Below, piece by piece: positions 35,942-47,946 of a DNA stretch of 64,000 nucleotides. The DNA is taken from positions 7,445,501 through 7,509,500 of the forward strand of contig CM075765.1 of the NCBI GenBank assembly GCA_037974665.1, in the 5' to 3' direction. The translations under genes and the position numbers were made by a program. Within the stretch, counting starts at the first letter, position 1. Every line of letters starts with the position of its first letter. Source of the DNA: Ehretia macrophylla. Taxonomy: Eukaryota > Streptophyta > Magnoliopsida > Boraginales > Ehretiaceae. The notes below the pieces were generated by a model. The model ran no database searches, was not told the origin of the DNA, and saw only the letters and a list, made by a program, of their open reading frames with translations.

Positions 35942-36395
35942 TGTTGAAAGTGACTCGTATTTTTCTAAACCAATTTAGAAAAAAAAGTCTAATGAGAGTA
36001 AACGAGGAGAATCCCAATTCTCCTAGGATTAGGATTAACCTTATTTTCTATCCTAATCATATTAGGATTAACACTAGTTTCTCTTCTATAAATAAGCTCT
36101 TCTTTTGCAGTTTTTGAGAGAGAGAGAGAGAGAAAGTTGCTTTGCATTATTGCAATCTCATAACATTATAGTTGAGAAAGATTTAACATAGGTTTTGAGA
36201 GATTTTCTTTTGCAAAGATATTGTAATTATTTCTCCTTTGCATCAGTAAATTTATTCAGTTGCTCTGTGGATTTAGGCATAGTCGAACCACATAGTTCTT
36301 GTGTGTTCTTGAATTATTATTTTCTTGATTCTTTTTCTCCTATATCTCTATTGCATTCGGTATCCGACTAATTAACAATTACTGAACTCATCAGC
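35942..36395 (+). mobile_element. 3' LTR of the second copia element
   Basis: It starts tgttgaaagtgactcg right after the purine-rich 'caagatggagaa'. A TATA-like 'ctataaataag' is near 36086, followed by a (GA)n run (36116-36133) in the expected leader. The right end is uncertain; 'catcagca' near 36390-36396 is the best guess. A second PPT-like 'aggtggagaatgtg' lies about 50 bases upstream. Confidence 0.7.
36116..36133. repeat. (GA)n short microsatellite
   Basis: A run of nine GA units just after the TATA-like site of the LTR. Confidence 0.95.
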
Positions 36396-36487
36396 ACAAC
36401 ATATCATTTCATCGAAACTCAAATAACAAAAGCTACAAGTGTTTTTAAAGCTCTCCTAATACATTGTCATCAAATACCATCAACCTA

Positions 36488-37495
36488 AGGAAAAATGTCA
36501 TATTTAGTCTCTATTATTTCTCAAAAGTTTTAATTTAATCTCTATTATTTAAAATTTTTAATTTTGTTCCTATTGTTTAAAATTAGTCAATGTAGTCTCT
36601 ATTATTTTCTTGAAAAATTAAAATCCGTCCCTATTGTTTCTCAGAAAATTTTAAGAAAAATAGCACATTTAGTCCCTATTGCTTCAAAAAAGTTTTAATT
36701 TCATCCCTATTATTTAAAATTTCTAAATTTCATCCTTATTATTTCTCAAAATGTTTCAATTTTATCCCTATTATTTTCTAAAAAGTTTTAATTTTGTCCC
36801 TATAGTTTTGAAAAAGTTTCAACTTCGTCCCTATTATTTTTGTAAAAGTTTTAATTTCATCCCTATTATTTTTCAAAATTTTTAAATTCGTCCCTATTAT
36901 TGAAAGACTAAATTAAAACTTTATGATAAATAATATGGATGAATTTGAATTTTTTTAGAAAATAATATGGACTAAATTGATTAATTTTGAATAATAGGAA
37001 CGAATTTGAAACTTTAGAGAAATAATAGGGACAAAATTAAAATATTTTTAAAAAAATATAGACGAAATTGAAACTTTTTAGAAACAATATAGACGAAATT
37101 GACACATTTTTAGAAATAAGATGAAATTGAGAAATTTTAAACAATAGGAACGAAATTGAATTTTTTTAAACAATAGGGACGAAATGTGACATCTCTCGTA
37201 ATTTTAATTTAGTCCTTAAATAATAAGGATGCATTTTAAACTTTAAGAAAATAATAAGGACGAGATTAAAACTTTAAAAAAATAATAGGAGCAAAATTAA
37301 AACTTATTAAAAACAATAGGGACGAATTGATTTTTTTGGGAAATAATGGGACGAATTTAATTTTTGTTAGAAACAATAAAGACGAAATTGTTAAATTTTA
37401 AATAATAGGAATGAAATTAAATTTTTTTGAAATAATAGAGACAACATTTAAACTTTTTAAAAATAATAGGGACTAAATGTGTTATTTTCTCTCAA
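36488..37495. repeat. fold-back element: inverted array of a 35-45-base unit
   Basis: The left half (36488 to about 36905) has about ten degenerate units of the type 'gtccctattattt…aaaagttttaattt'. The right half (about 36905-37495) has similar units in the opposite sense, 'aataatagggacgaaatt…aaactttt'. The outer ends are inverted copies: 'gtcatatttagtctctatta' near 36497 and 'aatagggactaaatgtgtta' near 37464. RNA or single-stranded DNA from it could fold into a hairpin near 500 base pairs with mismatches. No transposase or clean target duplication is visible, so it may be a MITE-like fold-back or a decayed palindromic minisatellite. Confidence 0.85.
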
Positions 37496-37726
37496 TCTAA
37501 AGTACTACAAGTAAAGGTGCATTAAAAGTTTACACTAAAACTTTGCATAACCATGACTTCTATTATTGCAAATACTACCTTTATAATTCCAAAAGACTAG
37601 GAAAAACCAAGTACTACAAGTAAATGCATGATTTAGTAATTTGAGGTGATGTTCATAGAGGAGATTCTATTTTCACGCCTCCAAATTTGTCGTAGCAAAA
37701 ATTCGGAAATGCAATTGCCACGTACC
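37496..37726. other. unassigned AT-rich flank of the virus locus
   Basis: No gene is seen. 'caagtactacaagtaaa' near 37610 repeats 'aagtactacaagtaaa' near 37499, a direct repeat about 110 bases apart. The virus copy begins at about 37727, where similarity to copies B and C stops. Confidence 0.5.
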
Positions 37727-38860
37727 TAAGAGGGAGGAAGTTCCTTGCATAGCTCCTTTAGCTTTTGAACTACAATTGTAGTTTCTGGAGACCAATTTCC
37801 AATGTTGGCTTTTCGGAGGTACTTGGAAATCTGGTTGGTATACTTGGCCAATACTGGGACATGGGATGAAGCATAATTGATAAGGCCAAGGAACTGCTGG
37901 ATCTGTGTAACAGTTCTAAGTTCATCAAGAAAGTTGAGGACCTTGCTTGATATGTGGTCCTGTAAAAGAATGTGTCTTTCTCTGATTTGCATACCAAGAA
38001 AATCAATAGCATTTAGACCAATTTTCATCTTGGATTCAGCTAGAACTAATCCATGCTGGTAGGTTAGTTCTTGGAATTGTCGGAGATACTGGTGGTGTTT
38101 TTCAGCTGTGTTACTGAATACCAAAATATCATCAATGTAGACAATACAGTGTTGCGCAAGCGGTCAGAACACATCATCCATTCTGTATTGGAACTCGGAC
38201 GGTGCATTCTTGAGACCAAATGGCATGATGTTCCATTCATAATGTCCCTGTGGAACAACAAAAGCAGTTTTGAATCTATCAGCTTCAATAATACCAATTT
38301 GCCAAAATCCAGATTTCATATCAAATTTGGAGAAGAATTTGGCATTGGACAGCTTTTGAAGAAGTTGTTCCTTTCGTGGAAGAGGGTATCTGATATCCTG
38401 CAATTGATCATTGAGTTGGCGATAATCTATCACCAATATTTTCTTTCCTCGGACCTGATCAGATCTTTTGTTGACATAAAAGGCATGACTTGCCCACGGA
38501 GATCTGGATGCTCGGATGAGACCTTGCTCAAGGAGTGTTTGAATTTCAGCTTGACAAAAATCTTCATCTTTTGGCATTCTTGGATGAGAGGCAGTTTGGT
38601 GAGGCATCTGCCAATTTTCTCTGTAAGGTAGAGAGACGAAGTGTTTGTCTCTTTCCCAAAACTTGTTTGGAAGATCACCATAACATGAAAGGAGGAGGTT
38701 TCTCTCTTCAGCAAATTCATCATCTTGAATGGCTGAAACTTGTGAGGGTAATTCCTGTAAAGATACCCAAGGGGTATACTGATTGTGTAGGAATTGGAAA
38801 CCATCTGTCTGAAATAAGAATGGAGCAAGTAAGGTGAGGAAATCCATTCCTAAGAGAATA
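37727..38860 (-). pseudogene. virus copy A: reverse transcriptase and start of RNase H (fossil)
   Basis: Caulimovirid reverse transcriptase blocks are plain on the minus strand: QTLLEQGLIRASRSPWASHA, KILVIDYRQLNDQ, FFSKFDMKSGFWQIGI (motif A), FGLKNAPSEFQYRMDDVF, then a stretch at the IDD motif near 38120-38150 and VTQIQQFLGLINYAS near 37870. It ends at the left border of the virus block. Plus-strand ORFs across this region are shadows. Confidence 0.92.
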
Positions 38861-40362
38861 TCTTCACAGCTTTGATCATACTGGTAAAAGCTATGTCAAA
38901 TTGAGACATCGGGGGATAAGTGTATGGGAATAGTCATGGAATATGCTTCACTTCCAAATCCACTACAAGAAGTAGTGGTAAAGTTTGCTCTGCATGAAAT
39001 CCAAAATTCAGGAGGAAGACACTTGGATTTCATCATGGAAATACATGAACCTGTGTCAACAAGTGCAGTAAAAGTGATAGGAACATATCCTGGAGGGTTT
39101 ATAACAAGCTTTATGTATGGCTTATAGATCTGTCCTAGGGTAAAGGTAGCTTAGGAAGTGGTAAGGATTGGTTGTTTAGTGGTTTTGTGTATTTTGTCTA
39201 TGGAGAGGTTTGGTTCAGAATCAGAGGATTCGGATTCTGAGGTAAGATATGAGGTTGAGGTTGTATCAAGGTTAAGGACGGCTAGATCTAGTTCAGAAAT
39301 CCATGTGTATAGCTGGTCATCAAAGTTTTGAGTTCAAATGAACTAAACAAGCTTGGCTGGTAGCTTCTTGGATTTCTTGAGGTAATAATCCTTTGCAAAA
39401 TGTCATTTCTTTCCACAAAGAAAACACTTAGTGGAAGAAGAGGGTTTTGATCTTTTCTTCACAAATATGAATTTCTCGAAAGGTTTTATGGACTTGTGAA
39501 ACCTTTTATGATGTTTGTTCCTCTTGTATTTGTGACATGAACATAGAGAGTAGTTGTGAGTATGACAGCCAAACTTTTGGAAATCTTTTTCTGCAAAAGG
39601 TATCCATTGTTTTCTACTCGTTGCTCTTGAGGAGCTTGCCAAGTCGCTTGGACTCGCACTGATCTTGAACGAGCTTTCTGGCCATCTGGTACAAGTGAGC
39701 GAGAGTCACCTGTCTTAGATCTGCAATATTGGCTCGTTTGAACTCTGTTTCGAGCAATTCAGAAAGTGGTTGTAGCATGTTGAAGACGAACGCCTTCTTG
39801 ATTGTTTATGTATTTTTTCTAATGGTAAAATACAGAGCTTCCTGTCTAAGATAGTAATCTCCAAGTTTTGCAACATCACAACATTTGTTGAATAAGAACT
39901 CTTTTTCTGTCTTTTCAATCTCTTGGGTTGTTTATCATACGAAAATGGTTCGTAGATATCTTAGGAATATCTGAACAGGATCTGCATCTGTCAGGATGAT
40001 TTGTCTTTCTTCTTCTGACAACATTCTTGTCTACCAACTACGAAGTGATCTTATAAAAGCAACAACAAAACAACCAATGATATCTCTTATTTCAAGAGTA
40101 GGATTTCGGAGAGATTCTCCATTTATCCATGCATCCATTTTCTCAAGATATTTGAGTCTGTCATCAGGAAGAATTGCATCAATGTTCCAGAATTGCTTGT
40201 GATCTGGAGCATATGGGATGAAAACTTGTCCTTCAATGTTTTGTTGTCTCTGAGGTTGCTGTTGTGGAACCTGTGGGACTTGTGCTTATGACGGCTATTG
40301 GTTCTGATGCTCACCAGCTTGGGAAGTTTCTCCCTGGTCATTGGTTGTTTCTGAATCATCAG
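38861..40362 (-). pseudogene. virus copy A: protease and downstream coat region (fossil)
   Basis: The aspartic protease block is recognised by its counterpart of LVDTGSCISMMKS in copies B and C near 39040. Upstream, at about 39403-39642, lies a basic stretch rich in Lys, His and Arg ending in KCFLCGKK, the first half of a CCHC zinc knuckle that marks the coat protein end. The block stops at 40362 where the LTR element is inserted. Confidence 0.85.
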
Positions 40363-42768
40363 TGTGAAACCCCACTTTTCTGCTTTAACTCGATTTACGT
40401 GTTTTATCTCGTTTTGCGTGTATTTGACCTATTTATGTGCTATATGACCTAGAATGTTATAATTTTGATGTCAATACTCCTAATACGTGCTAAATGTGCA
40501 TTCATGAAATTTTCATCAAAAACGGGATCATAAATTTTATCGTCGATTTTCAATGAATAGTGTTTTCAAAACACGTCCGCTAAAATTTTGAAACTGGTCT
40601 TTTTAACCCTTCTAGACCTAGACCACGGACTTTAATAGACCTGTGTTTGATTAAAACGGTTTTAAAATCGGCTTAAGAATTTATTAGGGATTTTACACCG
40701 ACTTTTGCGAAAATCGAGTTTTAAGCCGACTCAGGTGAAATTGTTTGATTGTAAAACTTCTTGTCACCTAAAAATAATCTTCTTGAGCTATTTTGGGTGT
40801 TGAATAAATGTTTTGAACTTTGGTGATCAAGAAAATGCATTTAAAGTCAAGAAAACACAAAAAAACACTAAAGTTTCAACTTTGACTTTTTCCATTTTGT
40901 TGACTTATGCATATAAATCTCTACACACACTAAAAACAAAGCAAACACCACAAAAACACATACATTGCAGCCGTGAAAGCTTAGGAAAAAAAAGAGATTT
41001 TATTCAACTTATTTTCAAAGTAATTTTGCCTTAGAAAACTCATTTAAAGTCCGAATCTTTTCAAACCGAGCTAGATTCCGCTTGTTGGGCACCTGTTGCA
41101 CGCATTCCTAACTTTACTTCGGATCAAAGGTGAGAGAAAAATTCTAGATCTCAAAATGTCATTTTTATGTTTTTGCGTATAATTGATTATTGAACCGTTA
41201 GAATGTTAATCTGATGTTAGATTATTGCTCCATGCATGCTAGGGATCATTTATATGCAATACTACGAGATTTGAACGGATGTAGCATATTTATTATTTTT
41301 CGGGTATTTAAAGTTGATTAATTTGCTAAATGTTGATTATTTTAAGTTGTGTTGATCAGAATTGATTGCCGTCGATTTCTAAAAGATTGATAATTACGTG
41401 GTAGCGCTGTTGTAATGCCGAATTTTCGATTGTGATGTCCGTGCCAAAATCCAGAAATTTCAGCCTAGGTGCCTTGAGGTTTTAGGGTTGTTGGGCTTGA
41501 TTTTGAGGTGTCTTGGTTGGTTTCCGAGAGGGTTAATGTAGTTGATCGAATGGGTGAGTGTTTGAAACTGATTTGGGGTTGTTTGGATTAGTAGAATGTA
41601 AGATATGATTATTTGAAGTTTAGGTTATCTTTCTTTAAATTATTGAATTGAGCCTTAGTTGATCGGGTGTGGTTTGAGTGATTGAATTGTGAGTTGTTGA
41701 CGGGTAAACTAGGGTTTGATTGTGTGTTTAATGCATGTCCGGTTGGATGGCCTACTTTGTCATCTAACTTAGTTAATTGTTGTTAAATTGATTATTGATA
41801 TGATTATTGATGATGATAATATGATGATTGATGATTATTGATTGATTATTGAGTATGGGAATCGGGCACTTTCGTTGCTAATCTCTCAGAATATTGATTG
41901 ATTATTGAGTACGGGAATCGGGCACTTTCGTTGCTGATCTCTCGAAATATTGATGATTGATGTTTATATTTATTGCTGAGTCTTTGGTATGTGTGTGCCA
42001 CCTCTCGGGCAGCATCGGGCTGTCGGGTTGATAACGGCATGACTACCAGAGACTGCCTCCAGCTCGCATGACGGAGATGTCATGGAGGGAGAGGTTATTG
42101 AGGGTACTCCGGGTGCGTGAGTAATGGGGAGTTACAAGAAGAATGGTTGAGATCGTGATGGCGTTTGGAGCTACACCAACTAGAGAGAGTATCCTTTATT
42201 GAATGGTCATATAGTTATGTGATGATAGTATTATTTATGTTATTGTGTGTTTACTGACTCAAAGGATTATTCCAAGGAGTTTAGTAGACCTTGCTCGAGA
42301 TCTATCGGATCCTCACTGGGCTTATTTTATATAAGCTCACTCTCTATTATTGCATGCATGCAGGTGTTACTGATTTTGACTACGGGTATGTGCCTCCTGA
42401 AGAGAGAAATGTGTCGTATGTGGATGAGTCTTATGTGCATGAGTCATTGCCATGAGATTATCTTAGTTGTTGTAAAATAATGTTTTGTATAATCTATTTT
42501 GAAATGTATGTATAGCCTATGTATTAAGTCGGAACGGAGGCGTATAACTATGATTGAAATGTTGAAGAATGATTATTGTATAATATGGATGTGTTGTATG
42601 TTGTTAACTTAATTGAGGAGATTATTTTTGGGATTGTTTATGAAGTTTGATGTATGATGTTCTATAGAGGTTGGTTTAGAGCCTCGGTGTCCTAATTACT
42701 GTTGTTATACTGCCGAAATTCCGTTGCGTCCTGACTAATCGTAGGTGGGGTCGAGTTGGGGCGTGACA
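40363..42768 (+). mobile_element. 5' LTR of the young non-coding Ty3-like element
   Basis: It starts tgtgaaaccccacttttctg and ends ggggcgtgaca before the primer site. A TATA-like 'tgcatataaatctc' near 40907 precedes 'gcagccgtgaaag'. Later landmarks are 'gggcagcatcgggctgtcgg' near 42008 and 'cctcactgggcttattttat…gctcactc' near 42310-42342. Confidence 0.93.
41846..41955 (+). repeat. two tandem copies of a 55-base unit in the LTR
   Basis: The unit reads 'tattgagtatgggaatcggg…cactttcgttgctgatctctc' and is repeated twice almost exactly. The matching pair in the 3' LTR is at about 47024-47130. A GAT/ATT-rich stretch precedes it. Confidence 0.85.
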
Positions 42769-45541
42769 TTTAAGTGGTATCAGAGCTTGATTAGCTGTCA
42801 GCCGGGGTATCCTCGGAATGTGGGTAGTGGTCTAAGCATGCAAGTATGTATTAAGTGAAAGAAAAGTGAAACATATGTTAATATGTTTATGTGATTAATT
42901 TACTTATGTGTCTAACTTTCTATGTGACCAGTATGCCTTGTGTGTTAAGTGAACTAATGTGGTCAATATGTTTTACATGATAACGTGTTATACGTACTCA
43001 ATGTGTTGTAATTAATGTGCATTATGTGATTAATGTGTATTATATGACAATTGTGTTTTATGTGATTTTGTGCCTTGTGCGAAGTTAGTTGTTTATGTGA
43101 TTTTAATTGTTTATAACTAGCTTATGTGAAACAACGTGCTTTAGGTGCTCAATGTACTTTAAGTGACCAATGTGAGATACGTGATCAACTTGTCTTATGT
43201 GAAGTTTGTTGCTTATGTGACTTTAATTGTTTATAACTTACTTCTGTGATATAACCTGTTTATGTGATGTTGGCTTCTTATATGTTGAATTGTGTTATGT
43301 GATAATGTTGCATTGTATGATAATTGCGCATTACGTTACACTTGTCTTTCATATGATATAGTTGCATACATGTTTTAACTCGTGAGTGACCTTTTAATGT
43401 CTAGGGTGGTTATAAGAGCTTTCGAAAATAGAGATAGGCCATGATTTTGAATTATTATTATTCTAGTAGTTTATCAGTGAGATTTTAATTGTTATGTTTA
43501 TGGATTTTAGTTTCGGCTTAGTGGATTGATCTTGATGTTCCTTTAGCGAGAATGAAGTTGTTCGAGGAAAATAGCAATGTATCTTGATGATTATAATTAC
43601 TTTTGTTGCCATGTTTAACCTATTATTACTTGGAGATGAATCATAAGTTGAGGTTTCTGTGAGGTTGTGATTAGACACTTTTGGAGTCTCAACTCAGATT
43701 ATACTTTCTTGAGGTTATTTTAGAATGAATTTATTTGAGGAATTAGTGATGTATATTTGTGAATGGAATGAAGTGTGGTATAACATGTGAATATTTATAC
43801 TATTTGGGATTGCTATATTATTAATGGGTATTTTGGAGTTTTGATCTTTAAACCTTGGAAACAATTGGAGTGATTCCTGACTAAAGTTACTTTATTCGAA
43901 GATGTAATTGTTGGGAGATAGAATAATTTGAGGAAATAAGAATGCATTTCGATGGCTGAACATTTACTTGCCTACGTCAAGCTTTTGAGTTCTAGGTGGT
44001 ATGACTTTCTGAATTGTTGATTGAGGATTCACTAGTGTTATAATAGGTTAATATGAATCTGTATTGCGTTATCAGATTTTGGAGTCCTCATTAGTTAATC
44101 TTGTTGGGTAATCGGTGATTTATCTTGTTTAGTGATTGGTCTGGTACGGAATATAAAATTTTGGAGTGATTTATCTTGTTTGGTGATTGTTGACTCCTTA
44201 GGTTCTTTAGATCTCCTTAGTGTCTTGTTTTGAAGGAAGATAGATTGTAGGATTTGACTTGTTGGTGTTTAAGTGTGTAGGTGGGACACCCTTCTTGTAC
44301 TCCATAATTCTATCAGTCTTATTATTATCTTTTACTCTATTCTCACTTATTTGAGAGAGAGTTACACTTTTCTAGCATATCAATTGTTTCTTGAAAGTTT
44401 TTCTTATTGGATTAATGGATCCTATACTCATTTGACATTGTTTCTATTCTTAACATTCATATTTGCTTCTTACAGCAATGTCACTTATTGGAGTTAAGGT
44501 TTGAGACTTCTATATTTCATTCTATATCTTCAGCCATTGATTTCAATATTTCATTTCATCCTATTACAATTCATTTGAAAGTAATTTTTCCTTTGGTATA
44601 CCATTTTACTTATTCGATTTCACTTGTTTGATGTACTCCTTACCTAAGTACATCATTGTCATTCTTGTTGATCCTTGTTAATCCTATTGTTTCATTATTA
44701 AATCCTGAGTCATTACTTTGCTTGTAATTGCTCATTTAATATACTCAGCATTGTCCTTTCTTATTTATACTTCTTTGGTATTGCGTGCTGAGATACTCTT
44801 GCCACTCATGTTTTCTATTGAATTAATCATCTTTTATTTCTTAATTTCATTTTGCCACAAGTACAACTTACTTGTTGGTTCCTTGAACAATCATCGAGAA
44901 TTGAAATATCTACTTGTTCAGGAATTTATGTTCAACATACTCAGCACTGTTTTGACTCGTTATCATCTTTTGTTTGTACTTATTTAACCGATAGGTGCTG
45001 AGACATTTCTTATCTTAGTTATCATGCTTCCTTATTAAACTATTAGCCCTTGACTCTCTAACCTGTTTGACATCTTGTTCACTTGATTGTTGGCTCGAAT
45101 ATGACTTTCCATATTCTTATTTCCTTGTAAATTTCATAAGAGCCATATTCTGACAAATGTCACTTTTGAGATATTCCCTTGATCAGTAATCATTCATGTT
45201 ATCGTAAATGAGTTTTTAAACCCTCAGGGTGTTCATAGAGCTCTTTTGTGTAGTAGAGGATGATTGATAATTAGTGGTGTCATGCTAGGACTTTGGAGTT
45301 GTGATTTCTTTCATATGCAATATGATATTAGGTAGAAGAGAATTATGAATTGAAGATTGTCTTGGAACTATGATCATCAACTTGCAGTCAACAGAGGTTG
45401 TTCTTTTAAGGTCTTTGGTTAGTTGTCATCCTAAGAGATAAATGAGAACTAAGAGAAATATTATTAAGTGTAACGATTGAGGATTTAATTATCTGTCAGT
45501 TCGAGAATTGCGCGGACGCAATTGTTTTAAGGAGGGGAGAA
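42769..45541 (+). mobile_element. internal region of the young non-coding element
   Basis: The primer site tggtatcagagc begins at 42775, followed by 'ttgattagctgtcagccggg'. About 42850-43350 is rich in degenerate 'tatgtgat/aatgtgt' steps, then AT-rich sequence, then a T-rich part (44270-45200). At 45506-45523 is the stem-loop AATTGCGCGGACGCAATT and at 45530-45541 the polypurine tract. ORFs of up to 89 codons in the T-rich part have no recognisable domain and look like chance. Confidence 0.87.
45506..45541 (+). promoter_or_regulatory. stem-loop and polypurine tract of the young element
   Basis: A perfect 7-base stem with loop CGGA, identical in sequence to 29068-29085 of the other non-coding element, followed by ggaggggagaa before the 3' LTR. 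Confidence 0.88.
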
Positions 45542-47946
45542 TGTGAAACCCCACTTTTCTGCTTTAACTCGATTTACGTGTTTTATCTCGTTTTACGTGC
45601 ATTTGACCTATTTATGTGCTATATGACCTAGAATGTTATAATTTTGATGTCAATACTCCTAATACGTGCTAAATGTGCAATCATGAAATTTTCATCAAAA
45701 ACGGGATCAGAAATTTTATCGTCGATTTTTAATGAATAGTATTTTCGAAACACGTCCGCTAAAATTTTGAAACTGGTCTTTTTAACCCTTCTAGACCTAG
45801 ACCACGGACTTTAATAGACCTGTGTTTGATTAAAACGGTTTTAAAATCGGCTTAAGAATTTATTAGGGATTTTACACCGACTTTTGCAAAAATCGAATTT
45901 TAAGCCGACTCGGGTGAAATTGTTTGATTGTAAAACTTCTTGTCACCTAAAAATAATCTACTTGAGCTATTTTGGGTGTTGAATAAATATTTTGAACTTT
46001 GGTGATCAAGAAAATGCATTTAAAGTCAAGAAAACACAAAAAACACTAAAGTTTCAACTTTGACTTTTTCCATTTTGTTGACTTATGCATATAAATCTCT
46101 ACACACACTAAAAACAAAGCAAACACCACAAAAACACATACATTGCAGCCGTGAAAGCTTAGGAAAAAAAAGAGATTTTATTCAACTTATTTTCAAAGTA
46201 ATTTTGCCTTAGAAAACTCATTTAAAGTCCGAATCTTTTCAAACCGAGCTAGATTCCGCTTGTTGGGCACCTGTTGCACGCATTCCTAGCTTTACTTCGG
46301 ATCAAAGGTGAGAGAAAAATTCTAGATCTCAAAATGTCATTTTTATGTTTTTGCGTATAATTAATTATTGAACCGTTAGAATGTTAATCTGATGTTAGAT
46401 TATTGCTCCATGCATGCTAGGGATCATTTATATGCAATACTACGAGATTTGAACGGATGTAGCATATTTATTATTTTTCGGGTATTTAAAGTTGATTAGT
46501 TTGCTAAATGTTGATTATTTTGAGTTGTGTTGATCGGAATCGATTGCCGTCGATTTCTAAAAGATTGATAATTACGTGGTAGCGCTGTTGTAATGCCGAA
46601 TTTTCGATTGTGATGTCCGTGCCAAAATCCAGAAATTTCAGCCTAGGTGCCTTGAGGTTTTAGGGTTGTTGGGCTTGATTTTGAGGTGTCTTGGTTGGTT
46701 TCCGAGAGGGCTAATGTAGTTGATCGAATGGGTGAGTGTTTGAAACTGATTTGGGGTTGTTTGGATTAGTAGAATGTAAGATATGATTATTTGAAGTTTA
46801 GGTTATCTTTCTTTAAATTATTGAATTGAGCCTTAGTTGATCGGGTGTGGTTTGAGTGATTGAATTGTGAGTTGTTGACGGGTAAACTAGGGTTTGATTG
46901 TGTGTTTAATGCATGTCCGGTTGGATGGCCTACTTTGTCATCTAACTTAGTTAATTGTTGTTAAATTGATTATTGATATGATTATTGATGATGATAATAT
47001 GATGATTGATGATTATTGATTGATTATTAAGTATGGGAATCGGGCACTTTCGTTGCTGATCTCTCAGAATATTGATTGATTATTGAGTACAGGAATCGGG
47101 CACTTTCGTTGTTGATCTCTCGGAATATTGATGATTGATGTTTATATTTATTGCTGAGTCTTTGGTATGTGTGTGCCACATCTCGGGCAGCATCAGGCTG
47201 TCGGGTTGATAACGGCATGACTACCAGAGACTGCCTCCAGCTCGCATGACGGAGATGTCATGGAGGGAGAGGTTATTGAGGGTACCCCGGGTGCGTGAGT
47301 AATGGGGAGTTACAAGAAGAATGGTTGAGATCGTGATGGCGTTTGGAGCTACACCAACTAGAGAGAGTATCCTTTATTGAATGGTCATATAGTTATGTGA
47401 TGATAGTATTATTTATGTTATTGTGTGTTTACTGACTCAAAGGATTATTCCAAGGAGTTTAGTAGACCTTGCTCGAGATCTATCGGATCCTCACTGGGCT
47501 TATTTTATATAAGCTCACTCTCTATTATTGCATGCATGCAGGTGTTACTGATTTTGACTACGGGTATGTGCCTCCTGAAGAGAGAAATGTGTCGTATGTG
47601 GATGAGTCTTATGTGCATGAGTCATTGCCATGAGATTATCTTAGTTGTTGTAAAATAATGTTTTGTATAATCTATTTTGAAATGTATGTATAGCCTATGT
47701 ATTAAGTTGGAACGGAGGCGTATAACTATGATTGGAATGTTGAAGAATGATTATTGTATAATATGGATGTGTTGTATGTTGTTAACTTAATTGAGGAGAT
47801 TATTTTTGGGATTGTTTATGGAGTTTGATGTATGATGTTCTATAGAGGTTGGTTTAGAGCCTCGGTGTCCTAATTACTGTCGTTATACTGCCGAAATTCC
47901 GTTGCGTCCTGACTGATCGTAGGTGGGGTCGAGTTGGGGCGTGACA
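45542..47946 (+). mobile_element. 3' LTR of the young non-coding Ty3-like element
   Basis: It aligns over its full length with the 5' LTR, with only scattered substitutions and one single-base length change in an A run. It ends gcgtgaca before atcag. Confidence 0.94.

Larger units (their letters stand above)
33113..36395 (+). mobile_element. second Ty1/copia element, 3' part only, Tork/Tnt1-like (fossil)
   Basis: It lacks a 5' LTR, gag and protease in this window. It begins in the region just before integrase (MKGTRHKNLYF near 33170) and continues through integrase, reverse transcriptase and RNase H to a 3' LTR at about 35942. It is broken at roughly six to eight places. Protein wording (FVHTDVWGPTRTTSLGGKHW, VQLDVKTTLLHGDLDEEIYM) is close to the Tork/Tnt1 group. 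It directly abuts the LINE 3' end, so either the LINE entered it or an unequal event joined the two. Confidence 0.85.
40363..47946 (+). mobile_element. young non-coding Ty3-like LTR element (LARD-type) inserted in virus copy A
   Basis: LTRs 40363-42768 and 45542-47946 are each about 2,405 bases. The target duplication atcag lies at 40358-40362 and 47947-47951. Primer site, stem-loop and polypurine tract are all present, but the 2.77-kb internal region has no coding capacity. By hand I counted 30-35 differences between the LTRs, about 1.4%. With 1.3e-8 substitutions per site per year (a rate often used for LTRs) this is about half a million years. It is whole in LTR structure but cannot encode its own proteins. 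Confidence 0.93.

Noticed and set aside
36488-37495. regular short repeats resembling a CRISPR array or satellite
   Set aside because: Units vary in length, lack unique equal spacers, and reverse direction in the middle; the context is a plant genome.
38071-38631. 186-codon plus-strand ORF across virus copy A
   Set aside because: It is the antisense shadow of the minus-strand reverse transcriptase, and similar shadows occur in copy B (minus strand, 54678-55067).
44273-44987. hydrophobic ORFs of 74 and 89 codons in the young non-coding element
   Set aside because: The T-rich plus strand makes Phe/Leu/Ile-rich frames by composition. There is no start context or conservation with the sister element's internal region.
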